A DNA stretch of 64,000 bases from Aphrocallistes beatrix (lineage: Eukaryota > Porifera > Hexactinellida > Sceptrulophora > Aphrocallistidae), in assembly GCA_963281255.1 (NCBI GenBank), contig OY725505.1:558001-622000 (forward strand). Reading direction: 5' to 3'. Of the stretch, positions 47,000-58,205 are shown piece after piece. The position numbers and the translations under genes are program-made. A model generated the notes under the pieces. It was not told the origin of the DNA. It searched no databases and saw nothing but the letters and a program-made list of their open reading frames with translations. Numbering within the stretch: position 1 is the stretch's first letter; each line of letters starts with the position of its first letter.

Positions 47000-47390
47000 G
47001 TCAATTCATTCGAAAACTCTGTAAACTACCTATGTGGTTACAATACTTAATTTGCTTGATAATTTTTATCTAGCATCGAAACATTATAATATTCTAATCA
47101 ATTAGCACATAGTATCAACCGAAGCATGTCTGCATAGTTGCTCTGTGGCGCATAGGGATATCAAAAAATGTCTCTTCTAAGTGTGAAATTTGGAATCTCG
47201 TATTAAGCCAAAATAACTTTTCTAATCTTCCGATTAGTCCAATCATGGATATCTAGTTCCAAGACCAGAGTACTCCAGATATAGTTATCTGCTGATTATT
47301 TATCTCAGTTGCTGCTGATTCCTCTCAATATATGTTACACAGCCTTATTATGAACAATGGCATTTATTTATCTTGAATGATTATATCATT
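47000..47390. other. No gene recognised
   Basis: AT-rich sequence upstream of the B3 first exon. Confidence 0.4.
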
Positions 47391-47401
47391 ATTCTGGTAC
47401 C

Positions 47402-47520
47402 ACAACTTTCAATAACTCTCAATAACTCTTTGCAAACTTTACAATTTGCAATAACTCAAACAACTTCAATAAGTTATCTCTCAATAACTCTCTCAACAAC
47501 TTTCAATAACTCTTATAGAC
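47402..47520 (+). repeat. Degenerate CAATAACT tandem repeat
   Basis: Irregular tandem copies of TCAATAACTCT and close variants. Confidence 0.6.
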
Positions 47521-47689
47521 AAAATCTCCTTTATCTTTGTTCTGAATTTACAGCAGCTATTTTTAAATTTGATAGCTTTTTAGCATATCACGATCTGGAA
47601 TTGGTGTATGTGTTCGAACTTCTATAGTCTGTTTAATATTGGTAGGGTTAATCACATATTTATCTTTTGTATTGATATTGCGTTGAATT

Positions 47690-47795
47690 TAGCGAGACAT
47701 GACGGGAAGCAATATAAAAGTATTATACATGGACACAAAAGAAAACGGAACATAATGGGGAGATTTCACGTAAAACGGGACAGTTGGCATGCATA
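47690..47795 (-). repeat. Second copy of the TGTCCCG-rich dispersed repeat
   Basis: Reverse complement of the 516-700 repeat; ends at TGCCAACTGTCCCG read on the minus strand. Confidence 0.6.
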
Positions 47796-49983
47796 GCCCT
47801 ACCAATAACTTGTCCAAGGATATTATCCTTAGACATAATGTGGTTTGTCTAAAATTGTCCTCCAAAACATATTCCTAGCTCTCCCTCATTCCAGAATCTT
47901 CCCCTGCATAGGGTACGATATCTGGGTGGATGCAGGATTTCCCAAGGGGGGAGGGCCCAGAGCGAGCGAAGGTAAGAGCGTTATAGTGTTCAAAGATTGA
48001 TTTATACTTATTATTGGCACCTATAAAACAATAATTCACAGAAACCTTCCATGCATGTGACCCTTATATAATAAATAACAAAAAGAGAAGGACTCTGGTC
48101 AGGGAGTGTTTGAAAAAGAGAAATCTTCTCACAATATTGTGCTGTACAATCAAATCTTTCGTAATTTTACATACAGTCGAAACCGGTGTAGGATATCTCT
48201 GTATTAAGTAACATTATTTTCTAAAATGTTATTAGTGGTAGCATGAGTAACTGTCTACGTCATATGTCATCCTCACAGGCATATAAGTCAACGCAGAAAG
48301 TCTAAAGACAGATCTAACGCATATTTACCTACAAAACTTGTACACATCCAGTCCTGCATAAGCAAGCAAATGGGCAAAGTACTCCTTAGAACTGCATGCG
48401 TAACCATGACAGCAAAGTTCCAACGGAAGTTCAGAGTAAGGATAAACCATGGATCTCCGACAGAGAGGAAGTAACAGAAGGAACGAGCAGAAGATCAGGA
48501 AGCAAAGACTTCTGAAACGGAAAGAAAAGAACGAGAAGTCCTCAGCGTTGAATCTAGAGAGGAAAACAACGGAGAACCAAGGGATCAATACCTACGGATT
48601 CCGTCGCGATCGAGGACAGACAGGCCCTAAAAGATGGCGAGGATGGTGGGGAACCCTTCCAGGACTTCCCCGTCCATGTTATGTCTGCGATCGAACTGAA
48701 CACTGGTGGCGCTATTGCCCAGAGAGGATTTGCGCCATGGTTGAAGGAAAAAGACACTCCACAAGAGTGTCTAGCAATGCGAGACACAGAACAGAACAGC
48801 TGGGATAGGTCCTTTAGATTCGAGATACGAATACTGAGACACACGAAACCTCTGTAACGTTGGACGAGATGATGGGAGGCAATCCTTGGGTGACGCTAAG
48901 CCTTAGTGATTGACTCCGTAACTCTTCTGGAATTTGCTGTCCAATCGAGAATTGAAGAAAGGAAGTCAAGAAGTTGGATTCGGGAGAGGGACTGTAGCCG
49001 TCTCAAGATGGCAGTGGAAATCGATACCTGAAACGACCAGCAGATGCTCCAATGCCTACACGTAGTTGGTCTGGAAGAGTCAACATTTATCCTGGAGAGA
49101 GAGAGAGGGAGATATATTGGCTAAGTTTAACTAATTTAAGTTCTATTAGATCAAGTGCAGGGTACGCCTAGGAGGCCAATGGAAATAAGCAAAGGCATTC
49201 TTCAACGGCAGTACCGCACTTAAATTCCTGCACACAGTCTGGAAGGAAGTGACTATTACTCGTTCATAGACAGCGTCAGCGTATTGGTGTGTACGGTGAG
49301 TAAAGTGGTCATTGGAAAGACGGCCTACAGCACACACCACGGACAATTCGAATGTCAGTAATACCATTTTGGCTGTGTAATGCTCCGAGGACTACCAACG
49401 TACCATGGATCAGTTTATTGCCAGAGCCACCAACACGGAGTCCTACATTGACTACTGTCTGGTATGCTCGAAAGGATTCAGGAAGCTTCTGAGCGATTTA
49501 CGCACAGCCTTACAGGGATTGAAGTCAGCAGACATTCAGCTCCGCATGGAGAAAGCTTCGGGTATTCAGAGGGAAGTTTCTCAGATCTTATCAACACAGG
49601 ACGGCTACCAATCGAACGCTGATCTCGTTGCCAAGATCCGATATTCTCCCCTCCTACCACCTCCAAGGAGCTCCAGAGATTCCTATTGACAGTCAATTAT
49701 TACAGATCCTATATAGGCATTATGTCTGCGAGCCAAACCATTGACCAGTTTGATTCGCAAAGACACTCCGTGGAATTAGACAGCGGACTGCTAACTCGCA
49801 TTCGATACACTCCGAGAGATCTTGTTTTTCGAGCCGGTGGCATTTCGCTATCTCAGATGCGGCAGTCAGTTATTGTGTGACCAGACGCTAGCAGCCTCGC
49901 TATCGCAGCAGGGCTGAGTTCAATTATAATTGAACTCAATGCTGTCTCACAGCATGACCTAACCACGTGGATATTCCAGTCAA

Positions 49984-50341
49984 TACAGTAGAACCTCGTT
50001 AATACGAACATATACTTTATCCCTACGGAGCAGGGTATTATACAGCCTTCCAGAGATACGCTCCTAATCTAAAATTTCTAAATTTATCATAAGCCTAAAC
50101 TGCTAAATGACATTATAATATTGGGTAAATTGGGTATTTTTCTATTTTTATGATTTTTACGCTCTTAATTAATCACATTGCGGCTTAAGATCAAACGCCT
50201 AAAGGAGCGTCTCTCGCTCCTAGATAATCCCTTGCTACGGAGGAAAATACATGTAAATCATTCCGTTTATATACGAATTCCAGATCGTACGAACAAGTTT
50301 CGACCATCCCCTGTTGTTCGTATCAATGAGGTTCTACTGTA
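49984..50341. mobile_element. pogo-like MITE, host of a nested hAT MITE
   Basis: Ends CAGTAGAACCTCGTTAATAC and the inverse (ATGAGGTTCTACTG). TA is at 49984-49985 and 50340-50341. About half of its length is the nested element 50031-50234. Confidence 0.8.
50023..50242. mobile_element. Nested hAT-type MITE with perfect 8-bp duplication CTACGGAG
   Basis: The element is 50031-50234, starting CAGGGTATTATACAG and ending GATAATCCCTTG. CTACGGAG is found on both sides (50023-50030, 50235-50242). It is the same family as 17869-18029. Confidence 0.85.
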
Positions 50342-50790
50342 TCTATTCATTGGCTCTGAACAGTGAACAATGCACAGATACAGCACAGCTCCGGACACAG
50401 AGAGGCATATACTATCGTGGCAGCAACGCAGAAGTTGTTTGAATACCTGAAGGGTGCAGCAGGAGCGATTTTGCTTAGATCACAACCCGTTGGCCTGGCT
50501 CAGACTACATCCAGACTCCAGACACACCCTCGCTCGATGGTCATGGAATCAGAAGGTCTGGACTCTCAGATCAGATATCGCAGGTGTCTGGAGACTGTCT
50601 GAGTGCAGTAACCGAAACTGATACGATAAAGAGGTTAACAACGAAATTGTCCGAGGATTTGATATACATAGTCGCAAGCGCGAGGATTTAGGTAGAGAAA
50701 TTTAAGTTTCCGCAAGACTCTGATGACTCACATTCGCTAAGGCTCAACTCAGCCGAACATTGGAAGTCACGGAAGAGCAATACAAAGAGT

Positions 50791-51190
50791 CCATTGATCT
50801 CAGTGGAGCTTAGAGACACTTGGTCACTTTGGGAGAGATCATACTTTGAGTGTACATTACGTAAGTAGTGGTCAAGTCCAGCGAGTCCATTGAGTCAACT
50901 TTATAGACTCACTCTTCCTGTTTCCAAGATATTTTTAAGAATTGATGATTAACCAGATTTTGAGAAGTATCATCCATAAATTTTTAAATAAACATGTTTG
51001 GATACACCTAATATTAATTAATAATGATATTCTGAACAAATACACGTTTTTATAAAATCATAATATTTATCACTATTAGTATCCACAGTTGTTGTTTAAT
51101 CTTGATATGAGTTGTTCTGAAACTTTTTTAATTACTTGAGGGAGTTATGAAAGTAATGATGATCTGTGGCATCTGTTTGTTAGTGACTGT
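50791..51190. other. 3' flank of gene C1
   Basis: Contains an AGTGTACATTACGTAAGTAG stretch also found near 57080 and, from 51110, flank shared with 58100-58205 and 63490-63590 downstream of the other C copies. Confidence 0.5.
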
Positions 51191-51192
51191 TT

Positions 51193-54111
51193 TTATTGGT
51201 ACTTTTTCTTTGTTGCTTCCTTCTTGAAGGCTCTTCTGAACTGACGTTCAGTCATTTTCGAGAATATATTCTGATATTTTAACGTTTTGGAAGCCAAATC
51301 AAGCCTCTTCACTTTTTCAAAATTCTTCTTCAAAATGTTGAGGTCTCTGCGAATGATTCCTTTCTTTAAGCAAAATTTGGAGATTTTTCTGAAATCAAAT
51401 GCTCGATTAATTTTATAACCATGAGGTTTTAGAATTATCTTCCAATGTTTTGTTGATACATCATCTCTCAGAACCGCTACGAATCTATGAATTTGTCGTC
51501 TTACTTCGTCTCTCTTTTTAATAGAGGGAGTAGATGTGTTCAAGTAGTGGATTCTTTTTGCTAGCAGAGCGAGACTAGGATTGAGCAGGTCTAAAGCCTT
51601 GAAAAATACATTTGAATCGTAATCCTCCCACAAATCTAGATTGAGAATAAAGTCTTCTGACTTTCTGTATTTTCCTGCCAGTCTGTCTGGATATTCTATT
51701 GCGGTTTGTAAGATTTCGACATTTTTTGTTGTTAATCCATCAATAAGATCTATTTCGTCTGTTTCATAAGATATGGTTATGTTCTATAGAGAGATTTAGG
51801 AGATTATAAATTCACATTCTAGATTCTATTATTAATTTTTTTGTGACTGAATTCATATTTTGTAGCTACTATATCTTCAACGTCCGCTATCTCGAATTCC
51901 CATAAATCGAACATTCGTTATCTCGAACGAAATTTCATTTCCCCTCGTTTTACTATTCAATTGAACTAGAAAACCTTTCGATATCTCGAACGCTTTTCTC
52001 TTTCCCTGAAAAATTACAGCCTTTTCACTCTAACTTTACTCTTTTAGAATTATTTTAATAAACAAATTTTACCACTGCCCTCAATTATTTCTAACTCGGT
52101 CGTAGTCCTAGTCGTAGTCCTAAATTATCAACATCCGATACCTCGTTTTTATTTAGAAATAAGGATGAATTTTTTAAATTATTTTGCATTCCAATGCCTT
52201 GTATTTCTGAATTTATTTTCAATGGAGATCAGATATTTTGCTGTTTTAAATTATTTTGTTGATAATAAATCTCAGATCCCGAGTACATTTTATGTCCATT
52301 CAAAGTATTTATTATAATAATATTCTAGTATTACGAATTAGTAAAAGAATATTAGAAGTTATACAGTAGACCTCGGATAATTCGTTCTTCAGTTTAGTAC
52401 GTACTCATTTCTCTGAACCAAAATCAATCTATAATATAGATTTCTATTTATTACAAACTCGGTCAGTACGTACGTACTTACTTACTTACTGATAGTACAT
52501 ACTAATAATTCCTTCCCGAAAGGGTACGTCTTATCCGAGTTCTACTGTATATGTATGTGATCAAGATAATATGACACCTTCAAACTTTTGATACCTCAAT
52601 TTTTGAGGCCTTTGTACAAGTATTTGTGAAATTTGAAAAGTCTTCTGAGTCATGCTTGGAGCGCATTTCCATGTTAGTAAGGTACTAGATTTCATTTAAC
52701 ATAAGAGTAAAATTGATTGTTGCTGGACTTTTCAGTGCCACCCTGTTATGTTATTTTGAGGAACTATGAGAAAATAAATCTACACCCCTGAAAACCCCAT
52801 GTCAACTGTTAGAAGCAATCTCTTCCTATTTTTGTAATTTGTTTACTTTATGTATATATTGTAAAAACAAAAGTAAACAAATTAATTATAAAATTTACTC
52901 GAAAATATGATATTGAAATCTACATCCCTGAAGACCCAATGTCAACGTTTGGAAGCTGGTCTCTGGCTTATTTTTGTAATTTACGTATTTACTTTATGTA
53001 TCAAATGTAAACAAAAGTAAACAAATAATTTATCATATCAATCTGAAAATATGATATTCGAAATCTACACCCTTAAAAACCCCATGTCACCCGTTGGAAG
53101 CTAGTCTCTAGCATATTTTTCAAAATTCGTCAAATGATGTAAAAATATGTATATAAAGGTGTGAAAATATGCACATAATCTTTTTTATTGCTATACACTA
53201 TAATACATTTAAGATATCAAACATTATTTGTGGCTTTGAAGTATTAATAATAATGACGATCTATTGTAGTGTCGTACAATGATTTCTATTGTGATAGTGT
53301 AGTCATTTATTTTGTATAGAAAAGGTGTGAAAAATTGTTTTCCATTTTTTTGCAGAGGTGTGAAAGTTTCGCTTAGATCTTAGAACTTAATCGTAGTCAT
53401 ATCATTTGACACCTACATGCCAATTTTCATATCTCTAAGACTTTCCAATTTTTCAATCAATTCGGACAATCACACAAAAATCCTTGCGTTTTAATATATA
53501 AGATTAATATAAGATACAAGCTATGAAATTCAAAATTTTGGACAAATAAGATAGATAACTCACTTCATTGGGCGATGATTTCAGATTGTATTTTCCTAAA
53601 AAATGAGATTTGTAATAATCTTGAAATGATGACAAATTTGCATGTTTTCAAATCAAATAAACATTCAAAGAACAGTACTGTGCTATATTGTTATTTATTA
53701 TGCGCTTGTATGGAGAAAGCTGAAAATTTAATAGAATGTGTATATCAATATTTTTCACATATGATGCAACTCTCATCAAAAATGATGACTCATTACTCTG
53801 TTATGACGTCATCATTACGCATCAAAAAAAACAATTAACAAATTGAAAAACTGAAATTTGGTGATTTTCGAGCGATATTGATTATAATATCATTAAGACA
53901 TATGTATTTAAAGATGTTATCCACCTTATAATTAATAAATGTGAGCCTAGACGCCCAAAGGGCGCCTCAGGCGGACACAAGGTTTCCGCTAGCCGCGCAG
54001 CACAAGCAAGCGAAGCGTGCTTGTACATATTTAAATTAAATGTGTTTGAATCTTACTGGACTTCTGATCTGGATGAGTCACACTTGACATGTCTGTGTTC
54101 TCTGATCCCAT
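51193..54111 (-). CDS. Tandem DED-like protein, subfamily C copy 1 (C1)
   Basis: Complete minus-strand model: exon 1 54111-54057 (MGSENTDMSSVTHPDQKS, donor GTAAGA), 32-nt exon 2 53595-53564 (acceptor TTAG, donor GTGAGT; KYNLKSSPNE) and exon 3 51783-51193. The lengths 55+32+591 give 225 residues without interruption. The long basic linker of A and B is replaced by the mini-exon, so module 1 starts near residue 38 (LIDGLTTKNVEILQTAIEYP) and module 2 near 115, ending KRLDLASKT. The C-terminus is strongly basic (FKKEATKKKYQ). Helix pattern and the RxDL-position motif suggest death effector domains; no enzymatic residue is seen. A TATA-like ATATAAATAG lies about 60-70 nt before the ATG. H1 and H2 elements occupy the introns and a Tigger-type MITE relic lies at 51870-52020. 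Confidence 0.75.
51870..52020. mobile_element. Tigger-type MITE relic shared by C1 and C2
   Basis: Contains GTCCGCTATCTCGAA and GTTATCTCGAACGAA, also at 58885-58957 in the same intron of C2. Both copies therefore descend from one insertion before the C1/C2 duplication. Confidence 0.6.
52362..52549. mobile_element. pogo-like MITE
   Basis: The element is 52364-52547, ends CAGTAGACCTCGGATAAT and ATCCGAGTTCTACTG, TA on both sides. It is related in reverse to 24409-24576. Confidence 0.75.
52775..53508 (-). mobile_element. H2 element in C1 intron 2
   Basis: Three successive ACCCC...GTCAAC.GTTGGAAGC units, then TTTTCAAAATTCGTCAAATG, a GGTGTGAAAA..TGTTTTCC stretch and the 5' end GCGTTTTAATATATAAGA at right. 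The 3' hairpin end is missing. Confidence 0.6.
53705..54026 (+). mobile_element. H1 3' half in C1 intron 1
   Basis: Body from TTTAATAGAATGTG, through TGATGACTCATTACTCTG and TGACGTCATCATTACGCATC, to GGCGCCTC, the CGGACA-type stem and AAGCAAGCGAAGCGTGCTTG. Confidence 0.65.
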
Positions 54112-54679
54112 TCTACCACGTACTTTTAAAATATCTGAATGTGTTTTTGTAATTGTATTAACCAATGCTTCTATTTATATGTTTGCTACTAGCAATCATA
54201 TTGAAAGTCCTCAATACATTTACTGGAAACTACCCCCCAAATTTTAGCTCAAAAAGCCATTTAATATTTTTGTATTGAATTGTATTACAGGTATTGCAAA
54301 CCACAATGTTGCCTTACCAGCTTGGTGGTTAGTTACTCTTGAATCCATGTTCCACAGCCTGATAGGAACAATGGCATCCTTCGACTCTTTTATTTATCTG
54401 AAATGATTATATCATTCGCGTTCTCAGGGTACCCACAGCTTTGTTTTTAAATTTGAATAGTTTTTAGCATGTGCATGTGTGTGTATTCTATAATCTGTTT
54501 AATGTTAGTGGGTTTAATCATCTTTTATATTGATTCCAGCACTGCATTTACTCGTTGCTCTCATACCCAGTAGTGGGTTTACAATTGGTCCGGTTCTAAT
54601 TAGATCACTTTTATAAGTGCCCCTAAGTTGGTCCGGGTAAACCAGACCATTTTTGAAACTGTGGTGCCTGCGCTGTCAC

Positions 54680-56765
54680 ACTCTATTTGTCTAAAATGGC
54701 CCAAAAATTCTGATCCTAGCTCTCCCTCAATCCAGAATATCCCTCCTGCACAGTATATGATATCTCTGTATTAAGTAACATTACTTTCTAAACTGATATT
54801 AGGTGTTAGCATGGGAAACTGTCTATGCACATATGTCACACTCACAAGCACAGGAGACAGACAGCGCAGAAAGTCTAAGAACAGATCTAACGCATATTTA
54901 CATACAGAACTTGCACGCATCGACTCCTGCATATAAGCCCGCAAATGGGCAAAGTACAACTGCATGCGTGGTTATGACAACACAACTTCCGAAGGAAGTC
55001 TAGAGTAGGACAAACCATGGATTTCCGACAGAGAGGAAGTAACAGAGGAAACTGGTAGAACTTTCCTGTTCGAGGAGAGAGAGTGGTTGACGGATCGCGG
55101 TGATCAGGGAAGCAAATACTTCTGAAACGGAAAGGAAAGAACGAGAAATCCTCAGCGTTGAGAAAGGGTCAACAATACTTATGGATTCCGTCGCGGTCGA
55201 GGACAGACAGACCTAAGAGATGGCGAAGACGGTCGCAACCCTTCAGGGACCTCTCCTGGTTGTCCAGAGAGGGTTTGCGCCATCTGTGAAGGAAAAGGAA
55301 ACTCCGCAATGATGTCCAGCAAGCAAGCCACAAACCAGAAGAGAACAGATAAGATTACTGAGACGAGCGAAACCTTTGTAACGTTGGACGAGATGATGGA
55401 AGGCAAACCTTGGTTGACGCTAAGCCTCAGTGATTGACATCGTAACTCTTCTGGAATTTGCTGTCCAATCGGGAACTGAAGAAAGGAAGGATTAAGGAAC
55501 TGGCGATCAAGACAAACATCCGCTTTATACGTCGACACCCTAGCATGGAGCAAAAAGGGTTATAGACACTTCCTCTTAGTTGTAGACAAGTTCTCGAAAT
55601 TGATCCAAGTATCCATAAGGGGACATTCCTCGCCAGATGAGTACACAGATGAGGAAGTTCTCCAACCATTATGAGAAGAACTTGGTATCTGCAAGAAAGA
55701 TTCGTCAGCTTACTACCTCGAAGGAAATAGAACGGCAGATAACCATCGGAAAGGTAAAGCAGATCATGAGTCAACTCTTAGCAGATCGAAACCTTCCCAA
55801 ATTCATTGTCCAGTATTACTCAACGAAATTAGCTTCATCAGTAACTCACTCCCCAATACAAGCACAACATTGATTCTACAGGAACTGAATTACAGCCGTA
55901 CTCTCAGACCAGCTCTGTTGCAAAATGGATAGTTTGCAGACAACAGAAGAAAGTAAGATATCCATGGGTTTATCTAGGATTTAAAGGTTATCTTGTAATT
56001 CCAGGAGTGGTGGCAACCCAACACCAAATCGAATCACATTGCAAGAACCTCAGTTCCTCGGACGATACCAGGTTGGCATCTATAATTGCAAGCCGAGCAC
56101 CTAGATAAACCCCTGGAGATACTACACCACGAACTAGCTTTTCAGAGAATTGACTTGGCATGGAGACGCGAAATTTAGAGGCACTCGCCATAGAAGAAAA
56201 TGAAAAAAGATAAATTCGAGCAAAAATGCACAGGTGACTGGGTGATGATCAGGCGTGAGGTTCACAGGACGAACTCTATCTGCACTTCGAAGCTTTCAAA
56301 GTAGTAATTCAAAGAAAAGAGTCAAACGTCAAAGTTATGTCAAGTCAAGTTAGGGAAATGCGTGCATCTAGATAGGTGCAGGCCTTGGTGAATCAGAGAG
56401 ATAAGCCTTCTCTACCGCGAGACCGCCGATGACGAAATGGAGATGATCCCAGAAACAAGTTGAAGTGAAAAGTCTGTCAGTCCAGTACTATCAGACCCCA
56501 AGATGAACCACATGGATCCTGAATCACGGGGGAGCAAAAGTTCAGGGAACGATCGCGTAACAGTAGAAGAGGACTGGTACGGCTACCCAGATTCAGACTA
56601 GTCAATGGTCCATTTTCATTTGTGGGAGGAGATGGTGTTATGAAAATGTCCAAACATAGCGTTAGTATTACCTACAATCTACTTATCTAGGTTTAGATTT
56701 ATATACTGTCTTAAGAATGTTTGTTGATTCTGAACGATTAGTTTATATTTTTGTAATTATTACTT
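54680..56765 (+). mobile_element. Ty3/gypsy-type remnant 5
   Basis: Leader (GTGTTAGCATGGG at 54794), gag start near 55018 with an in-frame stop, then an integrase region: LVVDKFSKLIQVSIRG-like sequence near 55575-55620 and frame 55637-55873, followed by an intact-looking 3' tail (ACCTAGATAAACCC, purine tract GTGGGAGGAGATGG near 56622). The region 54540-54680 before the leader is also duplicated at 40850-41000. Confidence 0.7.
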
Positions 56766-56874
56766 TTTGGATAGAGCATATTATTAGTGTTCTGTGTAAT
56801 CATTCTCGCTAATAGATAACTCTCCATCACTTGATCCTATTCGATGCACAGCATAATTTGTCGATGATTATAGG

Positions 56875-57058
56875 CAAGAGATTATCTAGGAGCGCGAAAC
56901 TCTCCTTTAGGCTATGGGTTTAATCCCCAAAGTGTTTAGGAGCGTGAAAATCCAGATTAATACCCAATTTATATATAATGTTATTAATCGATTTAGACAT
57001 ATGAAAATTTAGAGGTTTGAGATGAGGAGCATATCTCTGTAAGGTTGTTAATACCTTG
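56875..57058 (-). mobile_element. hAT-type MITE, CAAGGTATTATACAG family
   Basis: Reversed copy: CAAGAGATTATCTAGGAGCG at the left, AATACCTTG at the right. The flanking 8-mers ATTATAGG and ATTGTGTG match only partly. Confidence 0.65.
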
Positions 57059-57644
57059 ATTGTGTGGTATGCAATACTTAAGTGTACATTGCATGTGTAG
57101 TGGTCTAGTCCAGCGAGTTCCCAGTTGTCAAATACATTATCTATGGTTCATGGTTGCTATAGTATTCAACAGAAAAATGACAATAAGAAATGATTCATGC
57201 TAGAATCCCTAGTTCAAAATATTTATTGACCATCATTGCCTTAGTGTATAGAATGCTATATGCAGCACATATGTAAACATGATATCAAAATACTTGATCC
57301 ATTGAAAAACTATGATTAGTTATCATATTAACAAATGATAACTGTATTGAGGACGAATTCTGACAATTTTGTGACCTGTTTTAAGCAAATTTAGTATTAT
57401 TAACATTATTTTTACAAGAAATCGAGTTCAGGACTAATTGTTTCGATTATTTTAGGTTATGTCAATAATGGAATGCTGTTATATTCCATCATTGCATGAT
57501 CCGAATTTTTAGAACCATTTGACAAAGTAATTTTAAATTTTAGAGATTCAAAGTAGCTAGTTCACCAACTTTAGTTGATTTGGTGAATGTTGAAAACGAT
57601 GGTGTGAGTTGACGTAGAATTCCCCTATCCTGGTTTCTAACTAT

Positions 57645-57985
57645 CTAGTCACCAGGGCTTCATCTGGCCTTCGCAAAAGTGCGTGAAGTCTTCAGCCGCG
57701 CACTCTAGACATCTAGTCTCATAGTGCACTTGCTAAATTAGGCGCACCATCTCAAAATTTTCCTAAATTCGCACACCCTTAGTGTGTTGCTTTTTCCTGG
57801 CTGCACGCAATTTTCCTAAAATACTTATAAGTATATATAAATTTTACGCGATCCACACATTTTCGTGCACCTTCATTACGCATTTCTGGGTGCGTATTGC
57901 GCACCTAGATGAATTTATTTTGCGAACCCTCTCAATTTCTTTTTCAAAAATCATGCACCTACGTAGATGAAGGCCTGCTAGTCAC
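57645..57985. mobile_element. hAT-type MITE with perfect 8-bp duplication CTAGTCAC
   Basis: The element is 57653-57977 (325 bp), ends CAGGGCTTCATCT and, inverted, AGATGAAGGCCTG. CTAGTCAC is repeated exactly (57645-57652, 57978-57985). A related host sequence near 61620-61645 has the unfilled site CTAATCACACTGG. Confidence 0.85.
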
Positions 57986-58205
57986 ACTACCAATTATATC
58001 TCATTAATAATTATCAGTTAACAGCACATCGCAAGATCTAAATTCTAAGTTATCAACAGATTTATGGAATCTAAGGTTTTATAAGCTCCATCACTCTCAC
58101 TCAAATCTTTATACTAGTTGTAGTGAAACATTTTTCATTATTTGTTGAAATTTCTGTGTAATGATGATCTGTGACATATTATGGTTAGAGGAAGCTGTTT
58201 CATTG

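Larger units (their letters stand above)
47850..50790 (+). mobile_element. Ty3/gypsy-type remnant 4 (longest)
   Basis: The order is leader with TGGTAGCATGAG (48236), gag frame 48449-48808 with an intact zinc knuckle CYVCDRTEHWWRYC (Cx2Cx4Hx4C), protease region lost or worn, a reverse-transcriptase C-terminal piece 49405-49689 (LVCSKGFRKLLSDLRTALQG; LKSADIQLRMEK), a VNYYRSYI connection motif (49689-49712) and an RNase H end (50540-50600). Frames are broken many times. A pogo-like MITE carrying a hAT MITE sits at 49984-50341. Confidence 0.75.
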
